This document shows, piece by piece, positions 25,283 through 33,678 of a stretch of DNA of 64,000 nucleotides. Source of the stretch: JAJFIE01 sp964344255 (GTDB lineage: Bacteria > Pseudomonadota > Alphaproteobacteria > Rhodospirillales > Casp-alpha2); the NCBI GenBank assembly GCA_964344255.1, contig CAYFMQ010000001.1, positions 744,001 through 808,000 of the forward strand, written 5' to 3'. How positions within the stretch are numbered: the first letter of the stretch is position 1; each line of letters starts with the position of its first letter. Below the pieces are notes generated by a model. The model had not been told where the DNA came from, searched no databases, and was given only the letters and a program-made list of their open reading frames with translations. A program made the position numbers and the translations under genes.

Positions 25283-25953
25283 GAGACCTGGTCCTCCGGC
25301 GTATCGGGGGCCTGCCCTCTGTTGCGGGAGACCCGCAGGAATTCCGGAGTCAGGATTTTTTCCTCGGGGAATTCCTTGCTGAGTCTGTCAAAATCGCCTT
25401 GTGGGTCCTTCGTTCCGACAATGATCACCGCATCAACGGGCTTCTGGCCTTTCAGTTCGTCAAGGTTTCTGATGACAGGTAAATCGCAATACGTGGCGGA
25501 ATTCCGCTCGGGGTCAATGACCGCGGTAATGGGCAACTGCATCTCACGGCAGGCCAGCGCGGCTATTTCTGTCAATTCCGTCGCGCCGTGAAACACCACG
25601 TTCGTCCAGCCGCGAGCATGGCAATATTCGGCTATTTCCTTGTACTGTGACCGTGATATACGGAAAAAATGCAGTGAAGTGGTGAGATATTCCCGCGTCA
25701 GACGAGATTTTTCATGAAACCCTTTCGGCGTCAGGTAATAGGCGTACCGCCGTGCTGGTGCCTGCTGAACCTTGAGCAGGCCCTTCTTGATACACCGCTT
25801 GATGAGAGAATTCGTCAACCCGAGGGCGACACCAAGCTGTAATGCGAGATTGCGTTGTGATGACGCCTTACCGTCTTCAACCACATTCAACAATTCAAGA
25901 GTGGTTTCCGCCATCTGGGACTGGTTATTGTCACCGAACTTGCCACTGGACAT
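25279..25953 (-). CDS. EPS-associated winged-helix transcriptional regulator with Rossmann-like C-terminal domain
   Basis: 224 residues. Residues 14-90 form a MarR-type winged helix (ALQLGVALGLTNSLIKRCIK as recognition helix region; RRYAYYLTPKGFHEK as wing), like the MarR-family EPS-associated regulators. The C-terminal half (VVFHGATELTEIAALACREM, DLPVIRNLDELKGQKPVDAV) resembles a nucleotide-sugar or CoA-binding Rossmann domain and could sense a ligand. It is the first gene of the operon. A palindrome overlaps its promoter, so autoregulation is likely. ATG with GAGGA 7 bases upstream. Confidence 0.85.
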   Translation of the reverse strand: MSSGKFGDNNQSQMAETTLELLNVVEDGKASSQRNLALQLGVALGLTNSLIKRCIKKGLLKVQQAPARRYAYYLTPKGFHEKSRLTREYLTTSLHFFRISRSQYKEIAEYCHARGWTNVVFHGATELTEIAALACREMQLPITAVIDPERNSATYCDLPVIRNLDELKGQKPVDAVIIVGTKDPQGDFDRLSKEFPEEKILTPEFLRVSRNRGQAPDTPEDQVS

Positions 25954-25975
25954 TTGGATTCCTCACACAAGGCTA

Positions 25976-26016
25976 ACGTTCACGGCATGAACATACACTG
26001 TTCATGCCGTGAACGT
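25976..26016. promoter_or_regulatory. Perfect 18-bp inverted repeat, probable operator
   Basis: Arms ACGTTCACGGCATGAACA (25976-25993) and TGTTCATGCCGTGAACGT (25999-26016) are exact reverse complements around the 5-base spacer TACAC. Each arm contains a smaller GTTCA-N5-TGAAC dyad, so a regulator dimer could bind each arm. There is no T run, which argues against a terminator. It lies 23 bases upstream of the HTH regulator gene and overlaps the predicted promoter. Confidence 0.8.
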
Positions 26017-26019
26017 CAA
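25990..26019 (-). promoter_or_regulatory. Predicted sigma-70-like promoter of the leftward polysaccharide operon
   Basis: On the minus strand TTGACG (26019-26014) is followed after 18 bases by TATGTT (25995-25990). The -35 box ends in the outer part of one palindrome arm and the -10 covers the spacer and the inner edge of the other, so binding at the palindrome would block RNA polymerase. The start of transcription would fall about 30 bases before the ATG at 25953. Confidence 0.5.
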
Positions 26020-26093
26020 GGCGGCCTAAGGCCCTTACTCTCCGGTAATCCTCTGCAATATATGGTTAATTATGAATTACACCCGGGCCCTGA

Positions 26094-27932
26094 TCAGTCC
26101 AGGGCGAAGGCGTTTTTATAATCGAGTAGAAGGCTTTCGTCCTGATCCTCTTTCTTCAGGAAGCAGTTGCCAATCACCAGATTGTCCAGTTCAGTTCCCA
26201 TAAAGCACCTGAAGGCGTCTTCCGGGGTGCAGACAATCGGCTCTCCACGGACGTTGAAGCTGGTATTGACCACCACGGGGCAACCTGTCCGGGCCTTAAA
26301 GGCTGAAATAACATCATGATATCGCGGATTTGTTTCGCGGTGGACCGTCTGGACACGGGCTGAAAAATCAACATGGGTCACAGCCGGGATTTTCGAGCGT
26401 GGAACGTTCAGTTTTTCAATACCGAAAAGTTTCTGCTCCTCTTCGCTCATTTCCAGGCAGTGTCGCTCCCCAACGCCAGAGACCAGCAGCATGTACGGGC
26501 TATCGGCATCCAAGTCGAACCAGTCATGAACGTCTTCTCGCAGAACGGAGGGTGCAAACGGGCGAAAGCTCTCGCGATATTTTACTTTGAGATTAAGCAC
26601 TTTCTGCATGGTGTGTGAGCGGGGGTCGGCAATAATCGAACGCCCGCCCAGCGCCCGGGGTCCGAACTCCATGCGCCCCTGGAACCAACCAATAGCGCGT
26701 CCTGACACCAATGCATCAGCCGTGGTATCAAATAGTTCCTGGTCTGCAAGAGTTTTATAGCGGGCTCCCGAGGCCGTCAGTCTCTGTTCGATATCTTCCT
26801 GTTCAAAGGCTGGCCCCAGGTAGGAGCCCCGCATGAAGTCCGTTTTGTTGTCGGCGGAACGCGGGTGCCCCTTGAAATGGTAGTATGCAGCCAGAGCCGC
26901 TCCTAATGCGCCGCCGGCATCACCCGCCGCCGGCTGGATCCAGAGGTCGTCAAAAATCCGCTCCTTGAGAACTTTGCCGTTTGCCACACAATTAAGGGCT
27001 ACACCTCCAGCAAGACAGAGATTCCGGATGCCGGATTCCTCTACAAGGGAGCGGGTGATCATCAGGATGATCTTTTCTATAACTACTTGGATCGAGGCCG
27101 CAATGTCCATGTGGAATTGTTCCAGCGGATCGGTTTCCGGATTGCGAACCGGTCGGCCAAAAAGCTGATCGAACTTCTGGCTCGTCATTGTCAGGCCTGT
27201 GCAGTAATTGAAATAGCTCTGGTCTAGGCGGAATGATCCGTCCTCCTTAAGATCAATAAGATGTTTCAGGATTGTGTCGGCATATTTGGGTTCGCCGTAG
27301 GGGGCGAGACCCATAACCTTATATTCACCAGAATTAACCTTGAATCCCGTGTAATAGGTAAAAGCTGAATACAACAGTCCCAGAGAGTGCGGAAAATGAA
27401 TTTCCTTCTTCATTTCCAGTTTATTACCGCGACCGATCGCCACACTTGTGGTCGCCCATTCACCAACTCCGTCCATGGTGAGGACAATAGCCTCTTCAAA
27501 AGGGGAGGGATAAAAAGCACTGGCCGCATGGCTCTGATGGTGTTCGGCGAAAATAAGTTTGTTTTTCCAGTCGAAATCAGGTGCTAATTTTTTCAATCTT
27601 TTCTGCAGGTAGTCCTTTTGGAACAATTTTTCGCGCAACCATAGCGGCATTGACATCCGGAAAGACTGAAAGCCTTTGGGCGCTGTTGCCAGATATGTTT
27701 CTAATAAGCGTTCAAATTTCAGGAATGGTTTGTCGTAGAAAACGACATAATCGAGATCCGATAACTGAATTTCTGCTTCCTTCAGACAATAAGAAACGGC
27801 GTTTTCCGGATAGGAGGCATCATGTTTTATACGCGTGAACCGCTCTTCTTGTGCCGCAGCAACGATCACTGAATCTTCAATCAGAGCAGCCGCACTATCA
27901 TGATAGAATGCAGATAGACCAAGTATGCGCAT
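26094..27932 (-). CDS. O-carbamoyltransferase (NodU/SxtI type)
   Basis: The start was set at ATG 27932, giving the usual N-terminus MRILGLSAFYHDSAAALIED; a longer frame to 28019 adds 29 unlikely residues. The 612-residue protein has the carbamoyltransferase HH/SH elements (FAEHHQSHAASAFYPSPFEE), GGVALNCVANGKV and the C-terminal YrdC-like SUA5 fold segment GPRALGGRSI with SFNVRGEPIVCTPEDAF. These enzymes move carbamoyl from carbamoyl phosphate to a hydroxyl, here most likely on a sugar. Its neighbours are SxtK- and SxtJ-like genes. Confidence 0.92.
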   Translation of the reverse strand: MRILGLSAFYHDSAAALIEDSVIVAAAQEERFTRIKHDASYPENAVSYCLKEAEIQLSDLDYVVFYDKPFLKFERLLETYLATAPKGFQSFRMSMPLWLREKLFQKDYLQKRLKKLAPDFDWKNKLIFAEHHQSHAASAFYPSPFEEAIVLTMDGVGEWATTSVAIGRGNKLEMKKEIHFPHSLGLLYSAFTYYTGFKVNSGEYKVMGLAPYGEPKYADTILKHLIDLKEDGSFRLDQSYFNYCTGLTMTSQKFDQLFGRPVRNPETDPLEQFHMDIAASIQVVIEKIILMITRSLVEESGIRNLCLAGGVALNCVANGKVLKERIFDDLWIQPAAGDAGGALGAALAAYYHFKGHPRSADNKTDFMRGSYLGPAFEQEDIEQRLTASGARYKTLADQELFDTTADALVSGRAIGWFQGRMEFGPRALGGRSIIADPRSHTMQKVLNLKVKYRESFRPFAPSVLREDVHDWFDLDADSPYMLLVSGVGERHCLEMSEEEQKLFGIEKLNVPRSKIPAVTHVDFSARVQTVHRETNPRYHDVISAFKARTGCPVVVNTSFNVRGEPIVCTPEDAFRCFMGTELDNLVIGNCFLKKEDQDESLLLDYKNAFALD

Positions 27933-27954
27933 TTTCGAAACGCCCCAGGAAAAC

Positions 27955-28105
27955 TCAGAACAATGTATAGATGAATGGCGCCACAGCTGTTCCTTGTGTA
28001 AGAACGATAAGTCCCCCAAACAGAACCATCATCACAATGATAGGGAGCAGCCAGAATTTCTTTCGGGTGCGGAAAAATGCCCACAGTTCAATTAAAAAGC
28101 TCATA
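27955..28105 (-). pseudogene. SxtK/DUF5989-like small membrane protein, apparent +1 frameshift
   Basis: From ATG 28105 the peptide starts MSFLIELW; then the frame must shift by one base in a GGGG run (28080-28083) to continue AFFRTRKKFWLLPIIVMMV and end at TGA 27955 with VAPFIYTLF. The combined ~49 residues fit the small single-pass proteins that accompany SxtI-type carbamoyltransferases. Without the shift, translation runs on out of frame to 27881. A TTG at 28092 could give a 45-residue in-frame version but has no ribosome site. It may be a sequencing error in the homopolymer or a true loss. Confidence 0.7.
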
Positions 28106-28120
28106 AACGATTATCCCAAA

Positions 28121-28543
28121 TCAGAATTGGTTTTCCATGCTTGCGGGTGAAGGGGCGCCTTCATCCCTATCGATCCAGTAAGACTGGGCTTCTGGGTCAA
28201 ATTTAAGACCAAGCAGGTCTTTCCCGAATAAACGCATAATCAGCCCCACGGGAACAACGGTGAGGAAAAATATAATTGCCATAACAATCGGCGTCGTAAT
28301 TTTCCCAAGCATCAAACCGAACTTTAACCAAGCCCTGTTCAACGGCCCCAATATTCCGGGAATGAGTATCGCAACAACAAAAAAGAGTGCGGCCACGACA
28401 AGCGACCACAACCTGACCTCACCTTCACCTAAAAGAGGCAGCAGTCCAATAACGAGAAAAAACAGAGAAAAAACGATACCAAAGGACCGGTTGCTGCTTC
28501 CTGTTATCTCCTCTGATTTGGAATGTTTTTCAGGAAGGGACAT
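28121..28543 (-). CDS. SxtJ-family membrane protein
   Basis: 140 residues. Two hydrophobic hairpins are seen (FGIVFSLFFLVIGLLPLL, LVVAALFFVVAILIPGIL) plus a third segment TPIVMAIIFFLTVVPVGLIM, then a soluble tail with LLGLKFDPEAQSYWIDRD. This is the SxtJ layout, found beside SxtI-type carbamoyltransferases and SxtK-like peptides. Role unknown; it may anchor the carbamoyltransferase at the membrane. First gene of the short leftward module, facing the divergent promoter region. Confidence 0.8.
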   Translation of the reverse strand: MSLPEKHSKSEEITGSSNRSFGIVFSLFFLVIGLLPLLGEGEVRLWSLVVAALFFVVAILIPGILGPLNRAWLKFGLMLGKITTPIVMAIIFFLTVVPVGLIMRLFGKDLLGLKFDPEAQSYWIDRDEGAPSPASMENQF

Positions 28544-28858
28544 GATTGTTGCCTAAATTTTTACTGCGACCGAGGTTCATATTGGTGAGTTAACTAACGG
28601 TTTATTTATTACATATGGTTTTTCAACATTTATAGTCATATAGCCAACAATTTATTTTCTAATTCGTGAATAGGGCAAATCAGATATTTGTTGTCTCTGG
28701 GTTTCCCACATGAAAATGATTCTCGGACAAGAGGGCCGCGAGACTCTCTTTAGTAATTTATTTTATTAAAAAACGGCATCTATAAACGTCTTGAAAATAT
28801 CATACCCTCAGGTAAAAAGTACCTCTGGAAAGCACATATACGCTCAAGGAGCGACCCG
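28544..28858. promoter_or_regulatory. AT-rich divergent promoter region (315 bp)
   Basis: It separates the leftward carbamoylation genes from the rightward SGNH/MBOAT genes. A weak rightward promoter, TTGAAA (28791-28796), 16 bases, TAAAAA (28813-28818), can be proposed. AGGTA/TACCT (28810-28824) forms a small dyad over its -10. No longer open frame or RNA gene was recognised. Confidence 0.4.
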
Positions 28859-28990
28859 ATGAGGGATTTTTTTCGTAAAAATAAAATTGTCATTCTGACG
28901 CCCATCATCATTCTGTCGGCCCTATTGATCATGCTTTTTGTTATGTCAGACGCACAGACGTTTTTACCATTCCTTTATGCACTGTTTTAG
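28859..28990 (+). CDS. Small single-pass membrane protein, SxtK/DUF5989-like
   Basis: A 43-residue protein starting MRDFFRKNKIVILTPIII and ending FLPFLYALF. It has a basic N-terminus, one membrane segment (about 10-30) and the aromatic PF-x-YxLF tail seen in the frameshifted gene at 27955-28105. The AAGGAG ribosome site (28846-28851) sits 7 bases before the ATG. It leads the rightward SGNH/MBOAT genes and may tether their enzymes as SxtK-like peptides are thought to do in carbamoylation modules. Confidence 0.75.
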   Translation: MRDFFRKNKIVILTPIIILSALLIMLFVMSDAQTFLPFLYALF

Positions 28991-29008
28991 AGTCAGTTAG
29001 TAAGTAAC

Positions 29009-30052
29009 ATGCGGGGCAAAATACTTATTCTGGCTGCCTCATGCTATGTCACGCTGATTGTAGCAGATATCATCGTTTATTTTTTCGTGCCGTTCTTCTC
29101 TGGAAGCACAGAAGGCTTGTACGTGGAAAGCGCCTCTGTAGGACATTCCATGCAACCGAGCTTTGATGGCAGTATAACCACCGGATACACTTTCAAGGTC
29201 CGCACAAATGAAAAGGGGTATCGCGACAGGGCCTGGCCGAACGACGGTGAGAAATGGATGTTGCTTGGCGATTCCTTCACTTTCGGGGATTCAGTTGCGG
29301 AAGAAGAGCGATTTGGCAACAGGCTCCAGGAACTGATCGGCGATAAGGCCTCGATTGTCAACTTAGGTGTCAGCAGTTATGGAACGGCTCATGTCTTGGC
29401 TACGCTGCAAAAGGAATGCGAAGTGTTGGCCCCGGCAAAAATATTCTATGCTTACTATTTTAATGACCTGCGCTGGGATAACACTCGGCTGGACGCCTTT
29501 GCAGTCAGAGGCGGATACCTTTTACCTGCCATTTATCGGGAAAACGGACAGCCCATTCCATTAGAGAAGATCGAGTGGCTATATCAACGACATCTCTATT
29601 CCTCAAAGTTCTCGATTCTTGGTGTATTTGAGCTTATCCATTTGCGTGAGTTGATTCGCAAGGGAATGGTGGTCTGGGAAATGGCCAAAGAAAATAAGCC
29701 AGATGAAAGTGGCGTTGTAAGATTTAGTAATAATCCGAAAGACTATTCACCTGACGACATCAAGCGTGGAATTGAGCATATGCACTTAATGGCTACTACT
29801 GCAGAGACCTGTGGCGCCGAGTTCTATGTGATCATCCTACCAAGTGACAATGAAATCACATATACATTCACTGAACCTGGGACGTTACAGGTTCTTGATG
29901 AGTTGGAAAAATCAGGTGTATCGGCCATGGTCCTCCAGCCCTATATTCCTGATGGAACAGTGCTCAGGCTACCCAAAGACGCTCACTACAGTCCTGAGGG
30001 ACATTTATTAATTTCTAATATCATATATAAACTGCTAGAGAATCAAAATTAG
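29009..30052 (+). CDS. SGNH/GDSL hydrolase-like protein, membrane-anchored
   Basis: 347 residues. An N-terminal membrane segment (about 5-28) places the enzyme on the periplasmic side. Block I is MLLGDSFTFGDS with the catalytic serine, the glycine and asparagine blocks appear as VNLGVSSYG and YYFNDLRW, and the C-terminal DAHYSPEGH holds the Asp-x-His dyad. Such proteins act as O-acyl-esterases or transferases on glycans, often with an MBOAT partner such as the one at 32255-33622. Confidence 0.8.
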   Translation: MRGKILILAASCYVTLIVADIIVYFFVPFFSGSTEGLYVESASVGHSMQPSFDGSITTGYTFKVRTNEKGYRDRAWPNDGEKWMLLGDSFTFGDSVAEEERFGNRLQELIGDKASIVNLGVSSYGTAHVLATLQKECEVLAPAKIFYAYYFNDLRWDNTRLDAFAVRGGYLLPAIYRENGQPIPLEKIEWLYQRHLYSSKFSILGVFELIHLRELIRKGMVVWEMAKENKPDESGVVRFSNNPKDYSPDDIKRGIEHMHLMATTAETCGAEFYVIILPSDNEITYTFTEPGTLQVLDELEKSGVSAMVLQPYIPDGTVLRLPKDAHYSPEGHLLISNIIYKLLENQN

Positions 30053-30079
30053 GTGCCAGAAGGTTGTCGTGCGAAGTCA

Positions 30080-31294
30080 ATGAAGAAAATCTTACTCATA
30101 ATTATATCCGTTATGGTACTTGCATTCATCGTGGAAGCTGGCGCGCGTTTTTATTTATGGGAAAACTGGCCTTCCCAAATGGCCGAGAGAGCCGGACTAT
30201 CGCCAAATATCGGATACTATGACAAAGGCCTGGGTGATCAGCAGCCCAACATCAATTCGGTAGCAATTGAGTTCAGGCATTCGCCCTATCACATCGTTAC
30301 CAATGCCGAGGGTTTCAATTCCGCATTTGAATATTCAGAATCCAAAAGAACCATTCTGGCTGTCGGCTCGTCTTATACATACGGATCCTACGTACACACG
30401 CTGCACAGTTATCCATCCTGGCTGCAATCACATCTGAACCAGAAGTTCGGCCTTGATCAGGACTATCAGGTCATGAATGCGGGTTTCCCCGGATACAGTC
30501 ATGCAAGCATCCTGAACTATCTTGAAGAGAAGGGCCTGAAAACAAATCCTGAGATCGTGCTGATACAACTCGTTCTCGGCGATATATATTCAAACAATGA
30601 CGACTTTGAAAATGTTATTGAGGGCAAGGGATTCGATTTCTTCCGCCGCAATCAGCAGGGTCGGGAAACGTTCGATTCCCTCAAGAGGGCCTTAAAGAAC
30701 TATTCTGCAGTCTATTCAATTATGTCGAGGATCAAGTCGTATTACAGGCAGAAGCAGGCGGAGGAACAGCTAAAAAAGCTCCAGGAATTACCTGATAAAT
30801 TAAACCCCAAGACAGGGGTTCAACGCCAGGTCGTCTATAGTCCAGAGGCCCCTGAAAGCGTGCATTCGTGGACGCTGCTTGAGGCGCTTTTTGTAAAATA
30901 CAAAACCCTGATCGAGGGTTCTGGGGCTGTCCCTGTGTTTGTCCTGTGGCCGGAGGGGGCCCAAGTAATGGATCGGGACTACCCGAATACACCCCAGGAT
31001 AAGTTTAGGGAATTAGCGAAAGCGGCAGGTGTTCATCTGGTTGATCTTCTACCGGAAATGCGAAAAGCAGGCCCCTATGAAGCGCTTGCCCTTAGACGAT
31101 ATCCGGTATCCAAAGATGATCTCAAATTATCCGAACAGAATCTCCAGTTCCCAAAAGAGCACAAATCGACTTTGGCTGGAGTTGGGCACTATGCCCGTTA
31201 TGGAAATTTTGTCATCGCAAAAGCAATTATGGACTACTTGTTAAGTGAAAACCTTTTAGATAATACGCCCTCCAATCAACCTGTGAGCTATTAA
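30080..31294 (+). CDS. SGNH hydrolase-like protein, membrane-anchored
   Basis: The start ATG 30080 gives MKKILLIIISVMVLAFIVEA, a good signal anchor; a GTG at 30053 would add nine residues. 404 residues. Block I is AVGSSYTYGSY (Ser nucleophile in GSS rather than GDS), with VMNAGFPGYS as block II and a C-terminal histidine in GVGHYARYGN. The acidic residue that usually precedes this histidine is not obvious, so hydrolase activity is less certain. It resembles the frameshifted gene at 39373. Confidence 0.72.
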   Translation: MKKILLIIISVMVLAFIVEAGARFYLWENWPSQMAERAGLSPNIGYYDKGLGDQQPNINSVAIEFRHSPYHIVTNAEGFNSAFEYSESKRTILAVGSSYTYGSYVHTLHSYPSWLQSHLNQKFGLDQDYQVMNAGFPGYSHASILNYLEEKGLKTNPEIVLIQLVLGDIYSNNDDFENVIEGKGFDFFRRNQQGRETFDSLKRALKNYSAVYSIMSRIKSYYRQKQAEEQLKKLQELPDKLNPKTGVQRQVVYSPEAPESVHSWTLLEALFVKYKTLIEGSGAVPVFVLWPEGAQVMDRDYPNTPQDKFRELAKAAGVHLVDLLPEMRKAGPYEALALRRYPVSKDDLKLSEQNLQFPKEHKSTLAGVGHYARYGNFVIAKAIMDYLLSENLLDNTPSNQPVSY

Positions 31295-31343
31295 AATTAT
31301 TAAGCTAGTTATATCGAAAACACTGATTTTACTGTGTACTCTC

Positions 31344-32255
31344 GTGATTACACTGCTTGCCGCCGAGGGGTTGGTGCGTCTGAAGAACAGTGATCAGAAG
31401 AACTACACTGTCGAAATGTGGCGATATGCACGAGAATTAAAAACAGTCTCACCTAATCCTGATATCGGTCATGTACATAAACCTGGGAGCAAAGCCACAC
31501 TGCAGAATGTGGATTTTTCCATCAACTCATTAGGCATGCGTGGTCCAGAAGTTGATCTAGAAAAAATTCATTCCTCCAAAAAAGTTTTATTTCTGGGAAG
31601 CTCAATAACTCTGGGGTGGGGCGTACATCAGGACGAAACTCTCAGTGCCCGTTTGCAGGAAAAACTTGGCAATGAATACAGCGTACTGAATGCGGGCATA
31701 GGTAACTATAATACTCACCGTTCTGTGCAGAATTATCTTAACACTGTTCAGGCAAAGATCCGACCCGACATTGTCATATTGCATTACTTTGTAAATGACG
31801 CAGAATTACTTCCCCCTAGCAAAACTAACTTTCTGTATCGCAACAGCCAACTCGCGGTTCTTCTGTATTATCTGGCTCAGGGGCTTATACGTGATGGAAG
31901 TGATTTAAGTACGCTGATCGATCACTACAGAGAAGTCTATAATCCTAAATCAGAGGGCTATCAGCTGATGGTGAAGGCTCTCGATGATCTTGATGCCAGT
32001 GCCGATAAAAATCACGTTCGCATCATATTGGCCATGATGCCGGATGTTCACCAGTTGCAGGATTACCCCTTTACGTTCATCCACAAAGAAATGAGAGCGC
32101 TTGCCAAAGACCGTGGCTGGGGCTATGTCGAGTTGCTTGACGGTTTGGAAGATTTTGAAGGACCGGAGCTCTGGACCATTCCCGGAGATCCGCATCCCAA
32201 CGCCCAGGTGCACGAGATTATGGCCGATATGCTGGCAACAGAAATCAAAAACTGA
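31344..32255 (+). CDS. SGNH/GDSL hydrolase-like protein
   Basis: 303 residues from GTG 31344. Block I is FLGSSITLGWGV, block II VLNAGIGNYNTH, block III YFVNDAEL, and the C-terminal DPHPNAQVHEIM carries the Asp-x-His dyad. The GTG start leaves a truncated membrane anchor. The frame is open upstream to 31293 and encodes more hydrophobic residues, but only CTG (31323) or ATT codons are available there, so the true start is uncertain. Its stop overlaps the MBOAT start. Confidence 0.78.
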   Translation: MITLLAAEGLVRLKNSDQKNYTVEMWRYARELKTVSPNPDIGHVHKPGSKATLQNVDFSINSLGMRGPEVDLEKIHSSKKVLFLGSSITLGWGVHQDETLSARLQEKLGNEYSVLNAGIGNYNTHRSVQNYLNTVQAKIRPDIVILHYFVNDAELLPPSKTNFLYRNSQLAVLLYYLAQGLIRDGSDLSTLIDHYREVYNPKSEGYQLMVKALDDLDASADKNHVRIILAMMPDVHQLQDYPFTFIHKEMRALAKDRGWGYVELLDGLEDFEGPELWTIPGDPHPNAQVHEIMADMLATEIKN

Positions 32256-33622
32256 TGCTGTTCTATACGCCGACCTTTTTGATCTTCTTGATTGTGTTCA
32301 TCATATGCCAGCGCATTGTGCCATTCAGGTTCACGCTGCCGTATATTACGGTTGCCAGCACGATTTTTTACGGCTGGTGGTACCCCCCTTACGTGCCAAT
32401 TCTCCTGTTTTTCTTCATATTTACGTATTATGCCGGTTTGCATTTCTCCAAGCCGAATACAGCAAAACATTTGCCGATTTTTATCTTGGTAGCTCTCTCT
32501 CCTCTACTATTCTTCAAATATACCGGATTTATCGTTGAGAACCTGAACCACCTTATCTCTGTCGATTTCACGCTTAAAGGCGATTGGGCACTCCCGCTCG
32601 GCATTTCCTTTATAACGTTCACCTCTATTGCCTATTTTATCGACGTATCCAGGAAAAAGGCCGTTGCCCAGAATGATTTCTGGCGAGTTGCTGCATTCAT
32701 TTCATATTTTCCACAACTAATAGCCGGCCCCATCCTGCGCGGCTCTGAACTCATGCATCAACTTCACAAGGTGCGAGCTTTACAAAGCATGTTCAAGTTT
32801 GCCTTACTACTTTTTGCAATTGGCGCTTTCAAGAAAGTAGGTATTGCTGACCAGGTAGCTCCGCATGTAGATCGTGTTTACAGCGCCACAGGCGCGGTAT
32901 CTTTTTCTGATGCACTCACGGCTCTTTATGGTTTTTCGATACAGATTTACGGTGACTTCAGTGGTTATACAGATATGGCGTTGGCATTGGGGTATCTGAT
33001 GGGGGTTCGGTTCCCTCTGAACTTCAATCGACCTTACATGGCGGCCAGCATCCGTGAATTCTGGCGGCACTGGCACATGACCCTGTCACGCTGGCTTCGT
33101 GACTATTTATATATACCACTGGGGGGTAATCGCAGAGGTGAGGTTGTGGCCGTTAGCGCCGTTTTCACAACGATGCTGATTGGTGGTCTGTGGCACGGTG
33201 CTGCGTGGAGTTTTGTGGTATGGGGCGGGCTCCATGGTCTCATGATAGCCTTGGAGCGGATTGCGCAAAACGCCCGGATATCCTTTCAAAAAATTCCACG
33301 CTTTGTGAAGGTGATTCTTGTATTTCATTTTGTATCCCTTGCTTGGATATTTTTCCGAGCACCAAGCTTCGAGCGCGCAATGGAGGTGCTGGAAGGGTTG
33401 ATAAGTGTCGGACCGATTCATGCTATGGCAAATTCACCCATCGTGCCCTTCTTCGTCCTGCTGACTCTAATTCTACACCGATTCGATAATCTGGTTCATA
33501 TCAGGTGGCTGTCAAGAAAGGCTAGCGTGGCAATAGTCTTCCCGATTGCCGTGGGTCTCATACTAACTTGTGCCGCTATATCGGTAGGAAATCCTTCCGC
33601 CTTTATCTATTTTGATTTTTAA
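32255..33622 (+). CDS. MBOAT-family O-acyltransferase (AlgI/PatA-like)
   Basis: 455 residues, about ten membrane segments. The MBOAT block FWRHWHMTLSRWLRDYLYIP is near residues 268-287 and the conserved catalytic histidine is in GLWHGAAWSF near 310-319. AlgI-like proteins move acyl groups across the membrane for transfer to a glycan by a periplasmic SGNH partner, and three such partners lie just upstream. It starts within the stop of the previous gene (ATGCTG, TGA overlap), which points to coupled translation. Confidence 0.9.
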   Translation: MLFYTPTFLIFLIVFIICQRIVPFRFTLPYITVASTIFYGWWYPPYVPILLFFFIFTYYAGLHFSKPNTAKHLPIFILVALSPLLFFKYTGFIVENLNHLISVDFTLKGDWALPLGISFITFTSIAYFIDVSRKKAVAQNDFWRVAAFISYFPQLIAGPILRGSELMHQLHKVRALQSMFKFALLLFAIGAFKKVGIADQVAPHVDRVYSATGAVSFSDALTALYGFSIQIYGDFSGYTDMALALGYLMGVRFPLNFNRPYMAASIREFWRHWHMTLSRWLRDYLYIPLGGNRRGEVVAVSAVFTTMLIGGLWHGAAWSFVVWGGLHGLMIALERIAQNARISFQKIPRFVKVILVFHFVSLAWIFFRAPSFERAMEVLEGLISVGPIHAMANSPIVPFFVLLTLILHRFDNLVHIRWLSRKASVAIVFPIAVGLILTCAAISVGNPSAFIYFDF

Positions 33623-33678
33623 TCAGTGGTATCTGGATTGAGTGCTATTTGCTAATGTTTTTCCGGAGATTTTGAAAA

